A DNA stretch of 64,000 bases from an uncultured Lachnospiraceae bacterium (GCA_947625775.1 CANQPM010000015.1:31038-95037), one strand, 5' to 3'. Counted from the stretch's first letter, positions 43,523-52,841 are shown. Notes: a model not told the origin generated them from the letters alone. A program made the numbers and translations.

Positions 43523-44329
43523 ATGCGAATAACAAGCAGTAGAAGTTTGAAAATAAATGAAGATGACAAACCTATCATGCAAAGACTGAGAGCCTATATC
43601 GAACCAGTGGACTGCACATGGTTTGAAAATTTGAAACCAGCAAAAACGAGTCAAATTGAAGAACTAAAAAGACAGTTAGATTTAGATAATTTGGGATTGC
43701 AGTTTTCAAAAAGTTTCTTGAGTTTTTTGTATGAAGCAGGAGAAGGTGCAGAAGGATTATTTTGCGATTTTTTGCATGCAGAAATATCTGTATCAAATTT
43801 GCTTTCACAAAATACCTGTGTATATATTAATGAAGCGGATAGTATGAAGCCATATTGTTTTGACTTTTTGCAAGATAGCATGGGAATTTGTTACTCTATG
43901 AATCTTGATGAAAACAATCAAAAAATATACATGGAAGAAACTTATGAAATTAGTGATAATTTTGAAAAATTACTATTTCAATGCGCGGTGCATAGGTATG
44001 AAAGGGAATATTATCTTCATACGACTTTTTTTTCGGCAAGTCAGAACAGTTTTTATGATTCCAAAATAGGGAGAAGTGAGATAGATTTATTTGATTACTT
44101 ACATCAGGTAATAAAGCAGTATCAGTTAGAAAAAGCTTGGTTTAGTGATAAATTTAATTTTTTTGCGTATAATGATGAAATGTCGTTTATATTGAGTCGC
44201 AGCGGTGTAGGATTTTATGGGTATATTTGCTTTGATGATATGAAGCTGCTGCATGAAATGCAAAAAGGGTGGCTGGCTGAAACAGGAGCAAGATTACAAA
44301 GAATTAATGAAAATAAACAGGGGGTATAG
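43523..44329 (+). CDS. Immunity-like protein of unknown family
   Basis: The 268-residue protein is acidic and rich in aromatic residues (CDFLHAEISVSNLL, YCFDFLQDSMGICYSM, FEKLLFQCAVHRYEREYYL). I start at the ATG at 43523 after AAGGAG. An upstream in-frame start at 43412 would add 37 residues without a ribosome binding site, and ATG 43574 is also possible. I do not recognise a domain. It precedes a small fragment (YSEEEKLKEANKRL) ending at 44408. Confidence 0.5.
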   Translation: MRITSSRSLKINEDDKPIMQRLRAYIEPVDCTWFENLKPAKTSQIEELKRQLDLDNLGLQFSKSFLSFLYEAGEGAEGLFCDFLHAEISVSNLLSQNTCVYINEADSMKPYCFDFLQDSMGICYSMNLDENNQKIYMEETYEISDNFEKLLFQCAVHRYEREYYLHTTFFSASQNSFYDSKIGRSEIDLFDYLHQVIKQYQLEKAWFSDKFNFFAYNDEMSFILSRSGVGFYGYICFDDMKLLHEMQKGWLAETGARLQRINENKQGV

Positions 44330-44432
44330 TGAAGAAGAAAAATTAAAAGAGGCAAACAAGCGCTTAGATGACATATCGAAGAACTATTCAAACAAAAAGT
44401 TACGTTAGAATCTTTGATAGGAGGCAGATATC

Positions 44433-44974
44433 ATGTATGAATATATATATATATATATATATATAACTGGTGGAAGCTATAGGGCTAAAACAGCAAAAAT
44501 CATAACATGTGATCAGGCAAAAAAATGCTTGTAGATGCACAAAGTATTAAGACGGATGAACCAATTTGTACCATGAGAATACTGAAAGATAATGAGCCTT
44601 ATCGGACATTCATTTACTTCAATTTCAGGGTGATAGCAGTTGACCTGGAGCGTGGAAAGCAGATTTGGTATGAGAAATATAGTGGAAATGACAGGTACTT
44701 TATCGATCAGGTCGTATATGAGAAATACAATGGCCAAAGTACATGCATACAGTTGTTTTGCCGCAATCGGAACTTTTCGGCTCCCAACGTGTGCATGATA
44801 AAGAAACAGGGTGAAAAGGGATTTGAATATTACGTTGCAACGATTGATGATGAACAGTTTTATCGGGATATCGAGTTTGGGGAGACAGAAACGGTATTTA
44901 AGGATTTTGAAACGGACTTTAAGACCCTTTTACACGACATCCAAAAGTGTGATAGTAGATACATAAGGAAATAG
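44433..44974 (+). pseudogene. Immunity-like gene with AT repeat and A7 frameshift
   Basis: The ATG at 44433 follows a strong AGGAGG. The frame passes through a 25-nt alternating AT tract (44441-44465, encoding Tyr-Ile repeats), continues ITGGSYRAKTAKIITCDQAKK, and stops soon after a run of seven A (44519-44525). The rest of the protein (VDAQSIKTDEPICTMRIL onward, 149 residues) is in another frame, from the ATG at 44525. Eight A would join both into about 180 residues. Either decay or slippage-based on/off switching explains this. Confidence 0.6.
44441..44465. repeat. (AT)12.5 dinucleotide repeat
   Basis: A perfect alternating AT tract of 25 nt inside the 5' end of the gene at 44433. Change by one unit shifts the reading frame. 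Confidence 0.95.
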
Positions 44975-45004
44975 GGTGCATGGGGCGCCTTGCTTCCGCG
45001 AAAG

Positions 45005-45355
45005 TCAGGAGCCATTGTCCCAATCGATGTCAATGTCATCGACGTGGACATGCCATTGCGCATCGGTGAGGACATCCGTTATTTCGTGCAGGCATTTGAG
45101 CCACCAATTCAGAATATTTAAAAGAAGATCAGGATCTACGTCCGTCGGCAGCTTTGTGGCGCCGGAAAAAATGACGATTGGCTGGTCATCGGTATGGGGA
45201 GGGCTTTCTATAAAATCATATATGCAAAAGCCTTCATATAATTCGCCATACGGATACTGAGAGTCATAGCGGCTGGCAATTTCGTCGCAGGCAGCCTGTT
45301 CCTGCGGTGTGATCGGCCCTGTTCTTTCGGCTTCATAATAGAGTGATACGGACAT
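45005..45355 (-). CDS. Immunity-like protein on the minus strand
   Basis: I start at the ATG at 45355, which follows AAGGAGGTTCCAAT. The longer in-frame form lacks support. The acidic 116-residue product reads MSVSLYYEAERTGPITPQEQ, then YPYGELYEGFCIYDF and an acidic ending VDDIDIDWDN. I do not recognise a domain. It is the only minus-strand gene in the Rhs region and probably an orphan immunity gene brought in with a cassette. Confidence 0.6.
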   Translation of the reverse strand: MSVSLYYEAERTGPITPQEQAACDEIASRYDSQYPYGELYEGFCIYDFIESPPHTDDQPIVIFSGATKLPTDVDPDLLLNILNWWLKCLHEITDVLTDAQWHVHVDDIDIDWDNGS

Positions 45356-45502
45356 ATTGGAACCTCCTTCCGAGGGGGAGCGTGGTCGTCGATTTGCGTT
45401 GTAGCCTATGTTTTTTATTATTGTACCAAATAACGTAAGCGGCGGCAAGTCCTAAAACGGACGGGGCCATACATTAACGGACGGGGCCGTACACTAACCA
45501 TA

Positions 45503-45613
45503 TTAAGAGGATTAAATACAGTAGGAAAAAATGCGGAATTGGCGCGTGTTAGCAGAATAACTGCTGTAAGGGTGATTCATATCGATGATAATGGAAATAT
45601 AACTTATGAATAA
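45503..45613 (+). pseudogene. C-terminal tail of a displaced Rhs-type toxin tip
   Basis: The frame ends LRGLNTVGKNAELARVSRIT, then VRVIHIDDNGNITYE and TAA, 20 bp before an immunity-like gene. There is no start codon. This is what remains when the core part of a toxin gene is lost and the last residues plus immunity gene stay. Two direct copies of ACGGACGGGGCC with 20-bp spacing lie just upstream (45457-45493). Confidence 0.45.
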
Positions 45614-45633
45614 TTGTAGGAGGAAGGCTAACA

Positions 45634-46275
45634 ATGCAAAGTTTGAAAGAAAAAATGAAAGAATTTGACAACATGCTTTTAAGGCTGCTGCTTTGCTATG
45701 GTTTTAAAAAAAAGCGACAACATTTATTTGTTAGAAAACAAGGGGATTGCCTGCAGCATATTTCTATACTTGAAACAAAAGTAAGAGGAAAGTCCCAAGT
45801 ACATATTATGGTTTTTGTGGGATTTCAATTTGAAAAGGTAGATAAGGTTATTTATTTTATACAAAATGAAAAGTATGATGCGAAATGGGGCACTGGGAAT
45901 GTAAATATAGATGTGTTAATGGATACCAAGATTCCCTATGGTTTTTATTTGAATGAGGACACAGCATTGGAGCCTGTGGTACAAAATATATTTCAGGCGA
46001 TTGAACGTTATGCCCTGGGTTTTTGGGAGAGCTGTGATACTATGGAAAAATATGAAAAAAAATTATTGGAGAAAGATAGAATTATAGTAATCAGTACGGT
46101 CGCCCTAAAAAGACCAGAGTGGAACGAACTGGCACTGGCAATTCTATTGGGGCATAGAAGCGTAGAAGAAGTATTTGAAGAACATGCGGAGGAATTTAAG
46201 AGGAACTTATCGTTATTTCAGATTGCTCAGGAAAGGATCAAACAATATAACGTGTTAAAGGAGGTCGGTATATAA
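45634..46275 (+). CDS. DUF4304-like immunity protein
   Basis: A 213-residue protein after GTAGGAGGAAGG. The start (KEKMKEFDNMLLRLLLCYGFKKKRQHLFVRK) matches the DUF4304 pattern of a helix, 'GFKK', then a strand. The C-terminal part is helical. Location immediately after a toxin-tip tail suggests it was that toxin's antidote. It overlaps the next gene by one base. Confidence 0.55.
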   Translation: MQSLKEKMKEFDNMLLRLLLCYGFKKKRQHLFVRKQGDCLQHISILETKVRGKSQVHIMVFVGFQFEKVDKVIYFIQNEKYDAKWGTGNVNIDVLMDTKIPYGFYLNEDTALEPVVQNIFQAIERYALGFWESCDTMEKYEKKLLEKDRIIVISTVALKRPEWNELALAILLGHRSVEEVFEEHAEEFKRNLSLFQIAQERIKQYNVLKEVGI

Positions 46276-46625
46276 TGGCACGAGATTTAAGCTTTTGGAA
46301 AAAGAAGAATAATATACAAATAAAAAACAGTGACATTTATAAAGATTTGTCAAACGGAAAATATCTTGATTATATATGTGAAATTCCATCAGAGGAAATA
46401 TTGCAGGATATAGTATGTGGATTTTCAAAGTGGAGACGATTGAATAATTATTGTTTCGCAAACGGGAATGCATCATTTGAACTATTTATAACAAAGCAAT
46501 TTGTCAGGGCTGATTGCTATAATGTGACAGAAAAAGATATGAACAAAATGATTGATATATTATTAAAGTATGATTGTCCATTATATGATGCAGCGATTGA
46601 TACTCGCTTTGATGAAAGTGAGTAG
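46275..46625 (+). CDS. Immunity-like protein of unknown family
   Basis: A 116-residue protein whose ATG shares a base with the previous stop (TAATG). It begins RDLSFWKKKN, with YCFANGNASFELF in the middle and helical MNKMIDILLKYDC near the end. I do not recognise it. It is co-transcribed with its neighbours and may act with the DUF4304-like protein. Confidence 0.5.
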   Translation: MARDLSFWKKKNNIQIKNSDIYKDLSNGKYLDYICEIPSEEILQDIVCGFSKWRRLNNYCFANGNASFELFITKQFVRADCYNVTEKDMNKMIDILLKYDCPLYDAAIDTRFDESE

Positions 46626-46633
46626 TTTAAGAA

Positions 46634-46849
46634 ATGATTGGAAAAGAATTGATCGAATCAATAATGAGTGTGCGCGAAAAAACTAATAAAGTATTATCTG
46701 AGAAAGAATATCATGAGTTAGTACTAAAATTTAAGAGAAGCTTAAAGAACCTAGGAGGCAGCGACTTAATATATTATCTAGAGTTAGTTGGTTTACCTAA
46801 AGAGTCAACCGCTGAAGAAGTCGCAGATCTAACAATGAAGGGAATTTAA
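46634..46849 (+). CDS. Small helical protein, 71 residues
   Basis: Short acidic, helical product (GKELIESIMSVREKTNKV, then YHELVLKFKRSL) starting 8 bp after the previous stop. No strong ribosome binding site is seen but overlap and spacing fit an operon. No family recognised; possibly the remaining N-terminal part of another immunity protein. Confidence 0.4.
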   Translation: MIGKELIESIMSVREKTNKVLSEKEYHELVLKFKRSLKNLGGSDLIYYLELVGLPKESTAEEVADLTMKGI

Positions 46850-46999
46850 ATAATATAAAGTGCCTCTATATTTGTAGTATTGTGGCTTTACCTATATACT
46901 AGTACATCGTTCTCCAAATAGCTGGACTATTAAATCGCTTTGATTTTAGGTGTTTTTAACTAAAATATAGTAGAAGAAAAGAGATCTGCGTGTATCCGA

Positions 47000-48146
47000 C
47001 TGTTCTCTTACAACAGCCGCCACCAGCAGACAAAGGTGGAGATCGGGAGCGGAGAGATACAGGAGAACCGCTATGACGTGGAGGGACTGCGCTTCGAGCT
47101 GCTGGAGAACGGGAAGCGTACGGGCTTCGTATACCACAACGGAGAGCTTCTGCATGAGGAGGGCAGGGGTTGGACAAGGCTCAAACGGGCAGACTAGTTA
47201 TCATTTGGGGACAGGGATTGAAGCACTCCAAAGAGGGCAGGAACTGTCCTATTACCATAGGGACGAGCAGCTCAGTACGGCACTGATTACGGGAGAGCAT
47301 GGAGAAATCCAGAACAGTTATCTGTATGATGCCTTTGGTGCTGAAATAGCGGCAGAAGAACAATTCTCCAACCGCATCCGCTACACGGGCCAGCAGTATG
47401 ACGAGCTGACAGAACAGTACTATCTAAGGGCAAGGTATTATAATCCTGTGTTGGGAAGATTCATGCAGGAGGATGTATACCGGGGAGACGGTCTGAATCT
47501 GTATGCATACTGCCATAATAATCCTGTGGTGTACTATGATCCGAGTGGGTATCATAATAAAGATGGAGCTAAGGGAAAACAGAGCACAGTAGATTTAAAT
47601 ACTGCTATTGGAAGAATTGCTGAATATCTTGATTGGAATGTTACAAATGGCGTAGATAATAAGAAAGAAGAGTATTTTCCAGCAGAAAGCGGTACCAGAA
47701 GAGGTAGCCATAGTGTGGATCTTACCATTTCAAAGGAAATAGATGGACAAACTGTTATGGTAAGGATGAATACAACAACAGATGCTAGTGGTAATATACC
47801 AGATAGGCGAGAGCGTAGAAATGCACAAGAGTTAGACCAACAAATAATTGCTAGAAATGAAAAATATAATCAGGTAGATTCATTAAATCAAATAGTTACT
47901 ATTTCGAAAACAGATGGAAGAATTAATAATGTGGATTATGATGACATAACTATGCGTGTAAATCCCTTTGACCAAGATTTTACAAATGATAAAGTAAAGA
48001 TAGAAATGGAAAAACTGCAAAACGAGCTAGGAAATTTAGGAGATGAAATGGCTACAGGAAAAACACCTAAACAAATAGCGCAAAAGTATGAAGGAAAAAA
48101 ACAGAGTGAAGAAACACAGGATAGCGTGAAAGACAGTAATTGTTAA
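47000..48146 (+). pseudogene. Rhs core end with displaced toxin tip (frameshifted)
   Basis: The frame at 47000 reads LFSYNSRHQQTKVEIGSG to HNGELLHEEGRG, then hits a stop. Core continues in another frame from about 47165 (QTSYHLGTGIEALQ, YYHRDEQLSTALITG, IRYTGQQYDELTEQYYLRAR, GLNLYAYCHNNPVVYYDPSGY). After YDPSGY (47552) the variable tip starts: IGRIAEYLDWNVTN, SGTRRGSHSVDLTIS and a Q/E-rich end. The tip recalls a restriction-endonuclease-like fold only loosely. The whole lacks an rhs N-terminus, so it can act only after recombination with a full-length gene. Confidence 0.75.
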
Positions 48147-48171
48147 TAAATAAAAGGAGGGACTAAATATA

Positions 48172-49281
48172 ATGACAAACGCAATTTATTTTTTTGCGTC
48201 AAGTAAAGATTTGTGTAATATTTTTGGAGTAATTGAGAAGGAGTTTGCTATAAAGTATTGTGGCTGTTGTGTATATGCAGAAGCAGGGAGCAGCGAAAAG
48301 CCAGATATAGAATTTGATGCCATAGATGAAATACCGGATAGCGATAGGGAAGAAATTTATTATATTGTGCCAAAAACACAAATCATGCAGACTACTTGTC
48401 ATAATCTGATGGAAGAAAAGAGAGTTCGCTATGTCACGAAGTGCGAAAATCATAATTGTCTGACATTCCGGACCCCTGCGAAAAATCCAGATGGTTATGA
48501 GGGGGATTATGAAGTATATATTCCAAGGGAGCACGAAACAGAATTTACGGGCGCGCTTTTCAAAAGGATCGTGCGGGAAGTAAAAAGAAATTGCGTGGTG
48601 ATAAAGCATACAAATCCGCTTTATGTAGGAAAAGAAACATATAAAAATATAGGAGATCACATCTTTTGGAGCCACTGGTCTTCTTTTCCACTCATTGTGA
48701 CAGAGACAAACGAAGCAAAGCGGTGGTGGAAGAATCCAAATGTCAGGCGATTCATGGATAAACCAATCATAGAACAACTCCCTTTTTTACAGGAGGTATT
48801 CTCACAAAAAAGACTGAAAAACTTTGGGTCGAATAACATACAGCGGAAGGATTGGACGGAAGACCACGAGATATATGGTGGAATCATGTATGAGTTATGG
48901 CAAAACAGGGACTTGTCCCTGCTTAAAGAGGTAGCTGCTTTGTTTGATGATAGTGTAAAGGTGAAGGAGCCTTTCTATAGGATAAAAACAGCCATGGAGG
49001 AATTGCGAGACATTGAAATGGATTGGGCGTTTTCACAGAAAGCTAAAGGAATCAGGATGTTGCTAGAAAACCTGAGGAACGTGCCCGATGCGGGGTATCA
49101 TTGCGGAATTGAAGAAGTGATAAAAACCTTATTTAAGAAAAAGTACTATGAAATATTCAAGGAAAGTTTACTGAATTTGTCAGAGGAAACAAAGAAAATT
49201 ATTAGAAATACAGTAGAAGATATTTCCGATAAACGATTACAGCAACAAGCCAGTGAAGTAATTAGTTTGTTGGAACATTAG
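48172..49281 (+). CDS. Immunity-like protein next to the Rhs tip, 369 residues
   Basis: The gene starts after AAAGGAGGGACTAAATATA, 26 bp behind the tip stop, in the usual toxin-immunity order. The protein is large for an immunity factor. The N-terminal half is mixed alpha/beta with CCVYAEAGSSEKPDIEFDAI. The C-terminal half is helical, with Leu-rich DVSxxx-like turns (ESLLNLSEETKKIIRNTV) that recall HEAT-like repeats. I do not recognise a family. It is probably the antidote to the tip ending at 48146. Confidence 0.6.
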   Translation: MTNAIYFFASSKDLCNIFGVIEKEFAIKYCGCCVYAEAGSSEKPDIEFDAIDEIPDSDREEIYYIVPKTQIMQTTCHNLMEEKRVRYVTKCENHNCLTFRTPAKNPDGYEGDYEVYIPREHETEFTGALFKRIVREVKRNCVVIKHTNPLYVGKETYKNIGDHIFWSHWSSFPLIVTETNEAKRWWKNPNVRRFMDKPIIEQLPFLQEVFSQKRLKNFGSNNIQRKDWTEDHEIYGGIMYELWQNRDLSLLKEVAALFDDSVKVKEPFYRIKTAMEELRDIEMDWAFSQKAKGIRMLLENLRNVPDAGYHCGIEEVIKTLFKKKYYEIFKESLLNLSEETKKIIRNTVEDISDKRLQQQASEVISLLEH

Positions 49282-49525
49282 CTATGGGTAATTTAGGCTA
49301 ATTTATCTCTGTTGGTTAAGGCATTATGTGTTGGTGATTGCTGGTCTTTGAGTTTTACTATGGAATAATTAGGTGATTGAAATTCATCAAACCAGTTAGC
49401 ATCCAGAACTATAACAGAGAAAAATTGGTGCTCTGCCCTAATTTTAAGATGAACTGAGGATAATTGTTGGTTTTAGGCGTACTTTAATAAGCTTGCGACT
49501 TTATAAAGTTGGTAAGTCCTATGCA

Positions 49526-49711
49526 ATGAGAGATAAGAATCTGGATAGAAAGGGAAATGTCAGAGATTATGCAACCATAAGTGAATTGATGTGTCTTTCG
49601 AATACGGAAAATATAAATGCAGTCTAGATTGGAGACGACTTAATTCCAAAGGAACGCTTGATAAAACTCAATAAAAGAGCAATATATCAAATGTCTATTT
49701 TAGAAGAATAG
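49526..49711 (+). pseudogene. Decayed small protein with an internal TAG
   Basis: One frame reads RDKNLDRKGNVRDYATISEL, then MCLSNTENINAV, an in-frame TAG (49625-49627), and DLIPKERLIKLNKRAIYQMS before the final TAG. It is probably a broken immunity gene. Confidence 0.4.
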
Positions 49712-50127
49712 ACTACAAAAATCTTAAGGTGATTTAATTCCTTCGAATTAGTGGAAATTAAGATTCCAAATGTATCCGAAATATGAGTTCAACGAATCTC
49801 CCAACATATTTGCGGTATGACTGCATCCCAAGGGATCCGCCAGTTTCACTACCACTCCATGGGACAAGGTATATCAAATGCTATTTCTTAATATGATATT
49901 TTTGAAAAAATAGTTAATAATTATGCGAATTGAACATTGGCGAATAGAAAGATGTGATAAAGTTGAAGAAATTTCAAACATCTTAAAAAGCAAATATTAA
50001 GAGGTGTTAATAAATTTTGGATTAGTTAACAAATAGATATCCTGTTTTCCGTATTTTAATAGTGAAGGAGATTCGGGAGTTCAGGGTATATCAAATAAAA
50101 AAGTTAAATTTAGAAAAAAGAGTAAAA

Positions 50128-50448
50128 ATGAATGAAATATATGAAATTTGTAAGAAGATAGTAATGTGTTTACAAAATAGAGATTATGATTTTCTCAATA
50201 AGTAGACTGCACTGTGTAGAGTATCGGAGGAAGATATAAAAAGGTGCTACATGAATAAAGAGACAGTTTTTAAACAATTCCAGATGGAAAATAAAGTATA
50301 GATATATAAAGACAATTTGGGATTAAAAGTTGATTTAAACTTATGGATTGACGGGAAAAGGAGTGATTTGACACTACAAATTGAAATTAAGTGCGATAAA
50401 GATAATTGTATCGCCGGCTATATGATATTAGATATTTTGGTAATGTAA
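50128..50448 (+). pseudogene. Decayed immunity-like gene with two internal TAG codons
   Basis: The ATG at 50128 starts a 107-codon frame (NEIYEICKKIVMCLQNRDYD) interrupted by TAG at 50203 and 50299, then VDLNLWIDGKRSDLTLQIEI and YMILDILVM before TAA. The ending resembles a DUF7668-like immunity family as I recall it. Without the two stops it would be one complete small protein, so it is recently inactivated. Confidence 0.55.
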
Positions 50449-50492
50449 AGAATATTGGGATAGGAGTAAACCTAGTCAAGTAGCCTATGTAG

Positions 50493-51425
50493 GGCTATGA
50501 ATATACCCCTGCCGGTCTGGTCTGCAAAACAACGGACGGCAACGGCAATTCCGTACAGTACCACTATAACAGTCTGGGCAAGGTCAGCCAGCGTATCGAC
50601 CAGATGGGCTGCGCGGAGACATATCAGTATGACCAGGAGGGCGACCTGTTCCTGCATATCGACTGGGACGGAAGGCGGCTGCAGCGGGACTGCAACGTGT
50701 TCGGGCAGCCTGTATATGAAAAAGTGACCGATGCGGAGGGGAAGAATCCCACTATCAGCACCTGGCACTATGACAGCCTGGGCAGGGTGACCCGTGCGGT
50801 CTGCGACGGGCACTCTTACGAGTATCTGTACGGTGAGAAAGGCAACCTGAAGGAGAAGCGCTCCAGCGGAAGGCGCTTGATCTCCTATGCCTATGACAGG
50901 GCGGGACAGATCACGGAGATCAAGGACCCCGCAGGGGTGTGCACCAAGTATGAGTATGATGTGTTAGGCAGACGGAGCCGCATCTATAACGATGAGGGGC
51001 TGGAGGTGAGGTACGGCTATGACGCCCTAGACCGCATCAGCCGGATCCGCTATGGAAACGGCGTGGAGACGGTCTATGCCTATGACGGGGACGGAAATAT
51101 CAGCAGTCTGGAGACCAGAGCAGGGGAAAATATACTGCTCTCCTTTGCGTACCAATATGACGGCAACGGGAACCGGACGGCGAAAGCGGGGACACAGGCA
51201 AGAGCGGCGTTGGGCGGTATCTCTTCTGAGATCACGGAAGGGAATAATGCGCTGGATATATTCTACAGCTACGATGTCCGCGGACAGCTCTTGGAAGAGC
51301 GGCGGAATGGCACCACGGTCCGTTATGCCTATGACAAGGCGGGGAATCGGATCAGGAAGACAGATGAAAATGGAACGATCACATACCAGTTCGATAGGAG
51401 GATGTATACAAGGGAGACGGTCTGA
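50493..51425 (+). pseudogene. Rhs/YD-repeat core fragment
   Basis: The frame is open from 50493 without a start codon at its head (an internal ATG at 50604 exists). It contains a run of YD-type repeats: YHYNSLGKVSQRIDQMG, YQYDQEGDLFLHIDWDG, WHYDSLGRVTRAV, YAYDRAGQITEIKDPAG, YEYDVLGRRSRI, YGYDALDRISRI, YAYDGDGNISSL. These beta-hairpin repeats build the Rhs shell that encloses a toxin. It ends soon after TITYQFDRR, where a deletion joins it out of frame to a tip region. Both ends are missing, so it is silent. Confidence 0.85.
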
Positions 51426-51454
51426 ATCTGTATGCATACTGCCATAATAATCCT

Positions 51455-51877
51455 GTGGTGTATTATGATCCGAGTGGGTATGCTGGAGGATGTAATGAGT
51501 CAAATCTTGCAGATGGGCAAGGTGATTTTGTTCGAGGGCATGAAGCAACATGGGAACATTTAGATGAGCACGGAAATGTGATTGATTCGGGTACTGTACA
51601 AAGCGGCGGAACACATCCGGGCAGGAGTTTGACATGGGAAGAGCAATTGGCAACACATACCGAAAGAAAAATACTAGATGAGTTAAGTAGTAGAGGAAAT
51701 GTTCTGCCGGGTGATACCATTGCAATTTATGGGACTAGACCACCATGTAATCCAGGAAGAAGTATGAGACTAGCAAGAGGATGTCAAAAAGCCATGCAAG
51801 ATTTTGCAATTAAGTTTGATGTAACGGTATTATACTTTAAGGAAGGTGATCCATTTCCATGGATATTTTCTAGATAA
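51455..51877 (+). pseudogene. Displaced Rhs tip with deaminase-like toxin domain
   Basis: The frame continues the conserved NLYAYCHNNPVVYYDPSGY end of Rhs. The variable domain follows: LATHTERKILDEL (H68-x-E70 counted from the GTG at 51455), DTIAIYGTRPPCNPGR (C98) and LARGCQKAMQDF (C110). H-x-E plus P-C...C fits a zinc deaminase-type toxin of polymorphic toxin systems, with an 11-residue gap between the two Cys instead of two. It is two frames away from the core part upstream, and no good start is present. The DNA-or-RNA target is unknown. Confidence 0.65.
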
Positions 51878-51901
51878 GGAGGAAATTTAAAAAAGTATAG
51901 T

Positions 51902-52657
51902 ATGAGTGATATTAATGTGATTAAAAAAACAATTCTGGAAAAAGATAATCGCTTTAGCATTACCATGCAAAATAATACTATCATCGCCACCTATTTGCCG
52001 TATAATCTGGAGTTTGTATATATTCCAAAAGGTACATATAATAAAGGACTTTCATCTAAAGAAAGGCAACAGGCTCAAGCCATTTGTCCTACTGTTGTTT
52101 TCTCGGAAGACGAGTTGATCTGCCAAAATAATGTTAAAGTATCGGATTTTTTGATAACAAGGACGCCTATATTAAATTCCTTTGCGAACAAGTATGTTGA
52201 AAATGGTTATTTTTGTGGTGAAGAGTATTATGCAGCATACCTAACGAAAGATAAAGTTGACAAAATATGTCAACAACTTAATTTGAGATTGCCAACAGAA
52301 GTAGAATGGGAATATTCCGTCAGAGCTGGTAGCACAGATTTATTTACTTTTGGGAAAGTGCTACCAAATGAAGAGCAATTAGAAAAATGGTTAAGTTTTG
52401 ATTTTTCAGATTTAACGCGTCTGAATTGCAATTATTTTGGCTTGTATGGAATATATACAGGCGAATGGTGCAGTGATCATTATAAAAAAAATGATGACTC
52501 ACCCGAAACGCCAGATTTTGTTATAAAAGGTGGAGGTGCTTATTTCTGGCCATGGCAAGAGGAAGAGTGGATCTGGTGTATGTCAGCGATGCGAATGTCT
52601 TCAAATGGATTAATAGGTGGAGAATGCGGTTGCAGATTAGTATATGATTTAAGTTAG
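51902..52657 (+). CDS. FGE/SUMF1-fold protein in the immunity position
   Basis: The 251-residue protein starts 24 bp behind the deaminase-like tip. Its motifs are those of formylglycine-generating-enzyme (sulfatase-modifying factor) domains: LEFVYIPKGTY, RLPTEVEWEYSVRAGS, GLYGIYTGEWCSDHY, VIKGGGAYFW and the C-terminal CGCRLVYDL. Real FGE enzymes need two specific Cys; conserved-looking cysteines occur near the end (GGECGC). No sulfatase is nearby. By position I infer it shields the cell from the deaminase toxin. Use of this fold for immunity would be unusual. Confidence 0.7.
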   Translation: MSDINVIKKTILEKDNRFSITMQNNTIIATYLPYNLEFVYIPKGTYNKGLSSKERQQAQAICPTVVFSEDELICQNNVKVSDFLITRTPILNSFANKYVENGYFCGEEYYAAYLTKDKVDKICQQLNLRLPTEVEWEYSVRAGSTDLFTFGKVLPNEEQLEKWLSFDFSDLTRLNCNYFGLYGIYTGEWCSDHYKKNDDSPETPDFVIKGGGAYFWPWQEEEWIWCMSAMRMSSNGLIGGECGCRLVYDLS

Positions 52658-52732
52658 TAAATTATTTCAACATAGTATTAATTTGTGAAAACCCCCAAAA
52701 TGAAAGGAGACCACATGATGAAGTCGTTATTT

Positions 52733-52810
52733 GCGGATACCAATGCGGGGGAAACCATGCTGCTCTCCTTTGCAAACGAATATGACAACCACAGCTTTCT
52801 TTACTTTTAA
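52733..52810 (+). pseudogene. Short Rhs core remnant
   Basis: One frame reads ADTNAGETMLLSFANEYDNH, similar to the RAGENILLSFAYQYDGN part of the core at 51115. It stops at TAA 52808. It marks the right end of the Rhs region, 110 bp before gpmI. Confidence 0.5.
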
Positions 52811-52813
52811 CTC

Positions 52814-52841
52814 TTTACAAACCCGCCTTCAATGATATAAA
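52814..52841 (+). promoter_or_regulatory. Candidate gpmI promoter
   Basis: TTTACA (52814-52819), 16-bp spacer, TATAAA (52836-52841). It lies right beside the last Rhs remnant. Confidence 0.45.

Larger units (their letters stand above)
49282..50492 (+). other. Gene-poor stretch with decayed remnants
   Basis: About 1.2 kb without an intact gene. It is AT-rich with many stops. Two decayed frames can be read (49526-49711 and 50128-50448, listed separately). The rest shows no promoter, RNA or repeat that I can support. Confidence 0.6.

Noticed and set aside
45460..45496. Transposon end or attachment site from the two direct ACGGACGGGGCC copies
   Set aside because: No transposase, integrase or matching partner repeat was found; the duplication is too short to interpret.
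51902..52657. Diversity-generating retroelement target (FGE-like fold)
   Set aside because: No reverse transcriptase, template repeat or adenine-biased variable repeat was seen nearby.
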